The notes under the pieces: generated by a model
The model's database searches: none
What the model was told of the DNA's origin: nothing
What the model saw: only the letters and a program-made list of their open reading frames with translations
NCBI RefSeq assembly: GCF_032854445.1
Contig: NC_088304.1
Span: forward strand, 6,895,704 to 6,959,703
Direction: 5' to 3'
Length of the DNA: 64,000 nt
DNA from: Liolophura sinensis
Taxonomy: Eukaryota; Mollusca; Polyplacophora; Chitonida; Chitonidae
In this document: piece by piece, positions 58,231 through 64,000 of the stretch
Numbering within the stretch: the first letter of the stretch is position 1
Layout: every line of letters starts with the position of its first letter
Translations under genes and position numbers: made by a program

Positions 58231-60160
58231 TTGCCTTCTAAACTGACAAAATAACACAAAAATAGATAGTAAAACCATACAGAGATAGACACCAATACAC
58301 AAAGTGGAATTCCAAGACATTTAATAATATTTTACACAGCCCAAAAATTCTAGAGTATACAAACCTTATTTAATCACGTGATATTTCCGTTAACAGCGCG
58401 AGAAAACGATGACAAGGACGCATTATAAGAGAAGCGTCTGGTAAATCTCGAAACCGGGTAACTTGGTTAATTCCACTCTCAAATCAACCTTTCCAACCGC
58501 TACGAAAGTATCCAGCAGGGCTATCAAAATATGAACAAGCCGTGAGGATCATGGTTTGGCTGACGTCTGTAGGAGATAGCAATTAGCAAAAACGACACTA
58601 ACAGGTTCTAAGCAAGGGCACTGACTGCCATCAGCCGTAACATTGGCCTTTAGTCGTAGATATTTGAATCAGGCCCTGTCGGCAAAAAGAAGGAATAATT
58701 AATAAAAACGAACCGCTACAGTTAATTTAAAAAGTCGCGAAGACATTGATGCGGTCAGGTTCTCAAGTGAACTCTGGTGAGAGAAAGGTTGATTGTAGCG
58801 TGTGAGCTATTAGGAGATGTAAATTATTTGTTAATGGCATGTGCATTGATGCAGAGACTGTAAATGATGTAAAATCTAAAATAGCATTTGCTGTTGCCCT
58901 CAGAGTGCTAAGAGATGAACCCTTTTCCAGTATGAACAACATTCCCTCTTTTAAATATACGTAATTAAATATGACGGCTTTCGTAAATTTTGGTCTGTGT
59001 CAGGACAAACAGAGAGAGGCTAGCAGGCATATCAGGTTGATATGAAAGTGTAGCATTTCCCAGCAGATCTGCCTGAAGTTAGCAGGCAACGCTCTGTAAT
59101 ATCCACGACTCAGTTACATCTGGACAGCTCAACCCTTCTCAAGTGTTCCTCAGCAGACAAAAAAGACTTATTTGTTAGGGATTGATGTCGCTTAGATCTG
59201 CTCAGATGTAAATTAAATTTCGGACGACATCGCCAGATCTTAAGCCGGTATTACTGAACAGCCAGACGTGTCGATGAAAACGGCATTGCTCTGAGCCTCT
59301 GAAAGACTTCATCAAAGCACCGGGTTTTATTTACAGGTCCCCGGTAGAAAACCTTTAGGACATTTTTTCCGTGGCAGAAATATCAGTCAGCCCTTTGCGT
59401 TAATTCGACCACAGGAGATCGATTCTAGAGAGGAGAGCGAGACGTGTGGATTCTGAGGGTAAATAAGCAACTGTTTGGTTTGCCACAATTTTTATGCCAG
59501 AATCGGAAATTTTGTTGACCTAACAGGGGTGCCCAGGGAGGAGAATCGAAATTGAAATTTATCCACATGTCTTGATTACAAAATAAGAAATGAGCAAGAA
59601 AGTGCACATAATAACAATCGCATGGCCATGCAAGGTGTGGGTGGTTTGGCCATCGCTTTTTACAGAGCAAAAAAGTGAAAACATAGACATTCCTGATGTC
59701 GTTGTTCAAGCCATACAAAACTGATATCATTAATTAATTTTGTGATAATCGTCGAACTCATCAATTTTCTATGCACATGATACCGGTCAGGCCAATATTG
59801 TATAGAAAACTGTACTTTTGGAAAAAAAACTGCAGCCCTTCACCAGCCACTTCTAAAACATTCTAACATATGAAGAAATCCGAACATTGCAGAAAAAGCT
59901 GGATTCGAGCTTGCGACCTCACTGTCCAGGGAATTATCGGCTGTGGTGAGGGAAACTATGACTAAAGCTGGTTTTCTTGGTCTACATTATAAAATAAATC
60001 GATTCTTTCTCACATATAATTAGATAAAATGGAAAATAAATCGAAACTAGCAGCTAATGATTATTCTTTGATTATGTGCTTTACAGATAAGGGATAAAAA
60101 AAAACGGTATACAGGTAAGCATGAATTATTATAAATTAAACGACAACAATCATGAAATAA
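58231..60160 (+). repeat. Monomer B, set 3
   Basis: Landmark at 58,437. The same order and wording as B', with small changes such as AAATATACGTAATTAAATAT in place of the ATATATAC run. Confidence 0.85.
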
Positions 60161-62170
60161 TTTTCTAGACTGATCAAGCTGCACAGAAACAGGTCATAAA
60201 ACCAAAGAGAGATAAACAACGTTACATAAAGTGGATTTTAAAGTAATTTAGTAGTATTTTACACAGCCCAAAAATCTTGTAATCATAAACCCTATCGAAC
60301 CACGTCATGTTCCCCGTTATAACGATGACACGGTAGCACATTGAGAGCAACGTGTGGTAAGTATCTGAACCAGGTATCTCCATTTATTCCACTCTCCTTT
60401 CAGACCTCTATGGAGATATGTGGAATTTATTATCCAGCAGGACTATCTAAATATGAACGAGCCGTGCAGATCATCATGAGGCTGATGTCTGCAGGAGACA
60501 GTAATTACTGATGGGCATTGAGCCAGGACAACAATTGTCATTAGCCTTGAAACCGTGTAGAATACAGTGGTTCTATACATTTATATCATACACTGATGGC
60601 AAAAAGCGGGCGGGGGATAATTAATACAGTTTAATAAGTCCCGAAGATTTTAACGAAATGAGATTCTTATGTCAATTCTTGAGAGGTTGGATGTAGTGAG
60701 CGACATATTAGGAAATGTAAATTATTTGTTGGGGCCATGTACATTGACGCAGAGATTGTAAATGACGTGGAATCTAAAGTCGCAGTTGGTGTTGCCGTCA
60801 GTGGATTCGAAGATACAAGGTTATTACTGAACAGCCTGACGTGTCAATGCAACCAGCATCGCCCTGAGTCTCTGAAAGACTCAGTCCACCAGGGTTTATT
60901 TACAGTCCACCGATAAAGAGCCTTCAGGACATTTTTTCCGTCGCAGAAATATCAGTCAGCCCTTTGCGTTAATTCGGCCACAGGAGATCGATTCTAGAGA
61001 GGAGAGCCAGACGTGTGCATCCTGAGTGTAAATAACTAACTGTTTGGTTTGGCACAATTTTTATGCCAGCAGCGGAACTTTTGTTGACGTAACGGGGCCG
61101 TCAAGGGAAGGTTAAATTTATCCAGATGTCTTGATTACCAAATAGTAATTGAGAAACTAAGTGTGCATTAAAGGCCATGCAGGCTGTGGGTGGTATGGTT
61201 ATGGCTTTTTACAGAGCAATAAAGTTAAACCATAAATTTATTGATGTTCTTCCTCAATCCATACAAAATGAGCTGCAAGCCACAAGTCTCAAACTTGTGT
61301 TAAGTACGAACCAAATGGAGCTTCAGCTTGGACCTGCATTTGTACTCATAATGATTTATTCTTTTTTTGCGTGAATGGGAGTGCTGTAAGTACTGATTAA
61401 TGCTACTATCTGATGTTCATTTGTAAATCGAAACTAGCAGAGATCTGAAAACTATCGCCGGGCCATGCAGGCTGTGAGTGGCTGATATGTTTTTTTAGAG
61501 AGCAGTAAAGTGAAGTCACAGATTTTAACCATGTTGTTCCTCGATCCGTACAAAACGTATGAGAGAATTTAATATAATTGATTTAATCAACAGATTTAGT
61601 GAGAAAGGCAAAACTCATTATGTTTCCACCTACACGAAAGTGGTTAAAGTTACAGGTATAAGAATTAACAGCCCTTCACCTGACACTTCTCAAACTTCCT
61701 CACTTAAAGTCACAGCCAACTTGAAGTTAGAGCGAGAGTTGGATTCGAGCCTACAACCTTACTGGGGATTATCGGCTGTGATGAGAAAAGCTTTGGCTCA
61801 TCTTGGCTCTTTTGTGGAAACTTTTGTACACAACTGCAAATCTTTTCTTGATCGACATTCATGTATGTAGATAAGTACAAGTCTTTGCACATATGTGGTT
61901 AGTAAATACCAAGGCGGTGTAGCCGTCCAGGACGGAGATGACCAGCGCCTTGTTGTTCCCTTAATATGCAGAGTGCACGGTCAGATAAGTATGAAAACTG
62001 TCTGCGTGAGTGGGATTACTGTATGTGCTCCAACTGACTGGCCATCTTTCTTAATCTTAATGTGATAATTTAAAGTAACGGAACTGCTAGCGGTTAATGA
62101 TCGAATACGTGTTACATATACTGATGTTGATGAGAGAATAGCTTACTTTAAATGGCCATCACCACAACAT
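60161..62170 (+). repeat. Monomer C, set 3
   Basis: C-type landmark at 60,353. At 61,275-61,285 GAGCTGCAAGCCACAAGTCT shows a private deletion of about 170-240 bases that removes the first CGAGCTTGCGACC block present in C and C'. Confidence 0.85.
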
Positions 62171-64000
62171 TGTCTTCTATACTGACAAAGTTACACAGAA
62201 ATAGATAATAAAACCATACACTGACATTTATTAATATTTTACACAGCCCCAAAATTCTATCGTCTATAAATCTTATCGAATCACGTGATGTTTCCGTTAG
62301 TAACGCGAGATAACGACCACGGGAAAGCAATTTTAGAGGAGCGTCTGGTAAATCTCGGAACCGGGTCACTCCATTACTCCCACTCTCAGATCAACCCTTT
62401 TCGACACCAATGGGGATATCGCGGTATTGGTATCCAGCAGGGCTATCAAAATATGAACAAGCCGTTCAGATCATCATGAGGCTTATGTATGTAGGAGATA
62501 GTAATTACTGAGAGGCATTGACGGGTTCTAAGCCAGGGTACCCAACGTTTTTAGCCGTATAGTTATGTAGAATACAGCTGTCCTAGACATTTATATCAGA
62601 CTAGCACGACATAAAGGGGAATAATTTTTAAAAAATGTACATTTTCTTTAAAAAGACGTGAAGATCTTAAGGATGTGAAATTCTCATGTGAATACTACTG
62701 CGATAAAGGCTGATTGTAGCGTTTGATCTATTAGAGTATGTGAATTATCCGTCAATGCCAGGTGTATTAATGTAGAGAAGTTGGAGAGGACTGAAAGGTG
62801 TGTTTACTTAACAATGTGATGCCTTGGATATCAAGCGATGTTGTAGTCCCTGGCTCTAAACATGCAATGGTCTTGTATTTTTTCGCAGACTAAAGCCATG
62901 CGGGAAATCGAAGTGTATTGATGTAGAAAATTTGGAGAGGACTGAAAAATGTGTTTACCTAAGAACGTGATGCCTTGGATAACAAGCGATGTTGTAGTCC
63001 CTGGCTCCAAACATACAATGGTCTTGTATTTTTTCGAAAGTCATGAGGGAAATCGTTGTGTATTTGTCCTGTGCTACCTACTTTTACAACCTAGCACCTA
63101 CCAAGATAACGTTTTCTACACTTTCAAATCTTTTTTGAAAATGTTACTTTGTGTCACAATAAATTTTATCATTTAGACACTGGAATATGTCACCCTCTCT
63201 TTAATACAACAAAATATTTTTCATCAAAATCCCACCTGTAAATGACAAAAATGGCCATGGTATCATTGGTATCATCACTGTTAGCATGCTAAAGAAACAA
63301 ACACCAAAAATCTCATTCTTTCCGCTCGGAGGTCTCCGGTTTCTAATGTTTAATCCTTGGTGCAATAGCTCCTTTTGCAAAGAATACAGTTTTTTCTTGA
63401 TGATATCTCCTCACTTCACGACAAACAGAGAGATGCTAGAACGTATATCCTAGTGATGTCAAAGTGTTGCGTTTCACAGATCTGTCTGAAGTTAGCAGAC
63501 AATGCTCTCTAATATCTACGACACAGTTACATATGGACAGCACAGCCCTTCTCAAGTGTTCCTTAGAAGACAACACAGACGTATTTGTTAAGGATTGGTG
63601 TAGCGGAGATCTGCTCAGATGTAAATTGAATTTAAGGCGCCATCCACAGGCCTTAAGGCGGTAATACTGAACAGCCCGACGTGTCGATTCAACCCGCATC
63701 GCCCTGAGTCTCTGAAAGACTCCATCCACCAGGGTTTTTCTACAGTCCACCGATAAAGTGCCTTTAGGACATTTTTTCTGTCACAGAAGTATCAGTGAAC
63801 CCTGCGCGTTAAATCGGCCACAGGAGATCGATACTATAGACGAAATCGATACGTGTGGATCTTAAATGTATATTAGCAACTGTTTCGTTTGGCACAATTT
63901 TTATGCCAGCAGCGGAACTTTTCTTGACTTAACGGAGCTGCCCAGACACTGGAATAGAAGCCGAAATTTATCCAGATGTCTTGATTACAAAATAGAAATT
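62171..64000 (+). repeat. Monomer D, set 3 (cut by the window end)
   Basis: Landmark at 62,345; 151-bp duplication at 62,762 and 62,913. The sequence is still repeat at the last base, so the array extends beyond the window. Confidence 0.87.
62762..63056 (+). repeat. 151-bp direct duplication, D'' copy
   Basis: Third occurrence of the duplication, again spaced by 151 bases. Confidence 0.85.

Larger units (their letters stand above)
34520..64000 (+). repeat. Higher-order satellite domain: six kilobase monomers (A-F) repeated with a period of 11-12 kb
   Basis: Thirteen full landmarks of the TGGTAAATCTCGGAACCGGG type and several truncated ones mark monomers of 0.75-2.7 kb, all on the same strand. 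Monomers within a set are diverged paralogues. Monomers at the same position in successive sets are nearly identical: D landmarks lie at 39,994, 51,833 and 62,345, and C landmarks at 37,831, 49,614 and 60,353. Monomer order of consensus blocks: CACGTGAT box, landmark, TATCCAGCAGGGCTATC, GAGATAGTAATTACTGA, TCATTAGCC, GGTTGATTGTAGCG, CAAACAGAGAGAGGCTAG, GTCTGAAGTTAGCAGGCAA, CATTTTTTCCGTCGCAGAAA, GATCGATTCTAGAGAGGAG, CACAATTTTTATGCCAG, and a GCTGGATTCGAGCTTGCGAC block. No conserved protein is evident. The array continues past the window edge. Confidence 0.9.

Overview
The window looks like nuclear DNA of a marine lophotrochozoan, most likely a mollusc. There are no bacterial-style operons. Most of the sequence is non-coding and AT-leaning, and the only convincing gene is split by GT-AG introns. 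The window is littered with tRNA-derived SINEs whose tail domain (core GTTTTACGCCGTACTCAAGA) I associate with molluscan and related genomes. The clade is inferred from SINE style and genome texture, not from a marker gene.

Layout. 1-16 kb: no recognisable gene; SINE copies of three families, a dispersed repeat that carries the seed of a later minisatellite, and tandem arrays at 1.1, 4.8-6.0 (26-bp unit), 6.7 and 11.8-12.1 kb (50-bp unit). There is also a perfect 20-bp-arm hairpin at 8,471-8,512. 16.6-17.5 kb: the last two coding exons of a WSCD-type (WSC-domain-containing) sulfotransferase on the + strand, with a SINE in the intron between them; upstream exons were not found. 18.5-21.0 kb: a 2.5-kb array of a 28-bp unit. 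21-27.4 kb: SINEs and low-information sequence. 27.4-28.2 kb: a 25-bp array. 28.25-30.66 kb: a possible foldback-type element whose inverted arms are built of a 20-bp minisatellite, with a 0.6-kb element bounded by about 30-bp terminal inverted repeats in its middle. 31.9-32.5 kb: a 48-bp array. 33.7-34.1 kb: five nearly identical 74-bp units.

34.5-64 kb, almost half the window, is one satellite-like domain. Related monomers of about 1.3-2.7 kb (A to F) are arranged head to tail, and the ordered set A-B-C-D-E-F is itself repeated with a period of about 11-12 kb: A-F at 34.5-46.3 kb, A'-F' at 46.3-57.5 kb, and A''-D'' from 57.5 kb to the window edge. Equivalent monomers are nearly identical between sets (3 differences in 195 bases in one checked block), while different monomers within a set are clearly diverged. 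This is higher-order-repeat organisation with kilobase-long monomers. A degraded solitary monomer lies outside the array at about 30.85-31.17 kb, and the monomer appears to contain an old SINE. I find no credible protein gene in this half.

There is little gene-gene interplay to describe. The main content is repeat biology: SINE domains shared between families, minisatellites that seem to grow from SINE or dispersed-repeat edges, and nested tandem duplication from 20-bp to 12-kb units. All homology statements come from reading by eye; boundaries in diverged repeats are accurate to tens of bases at best.
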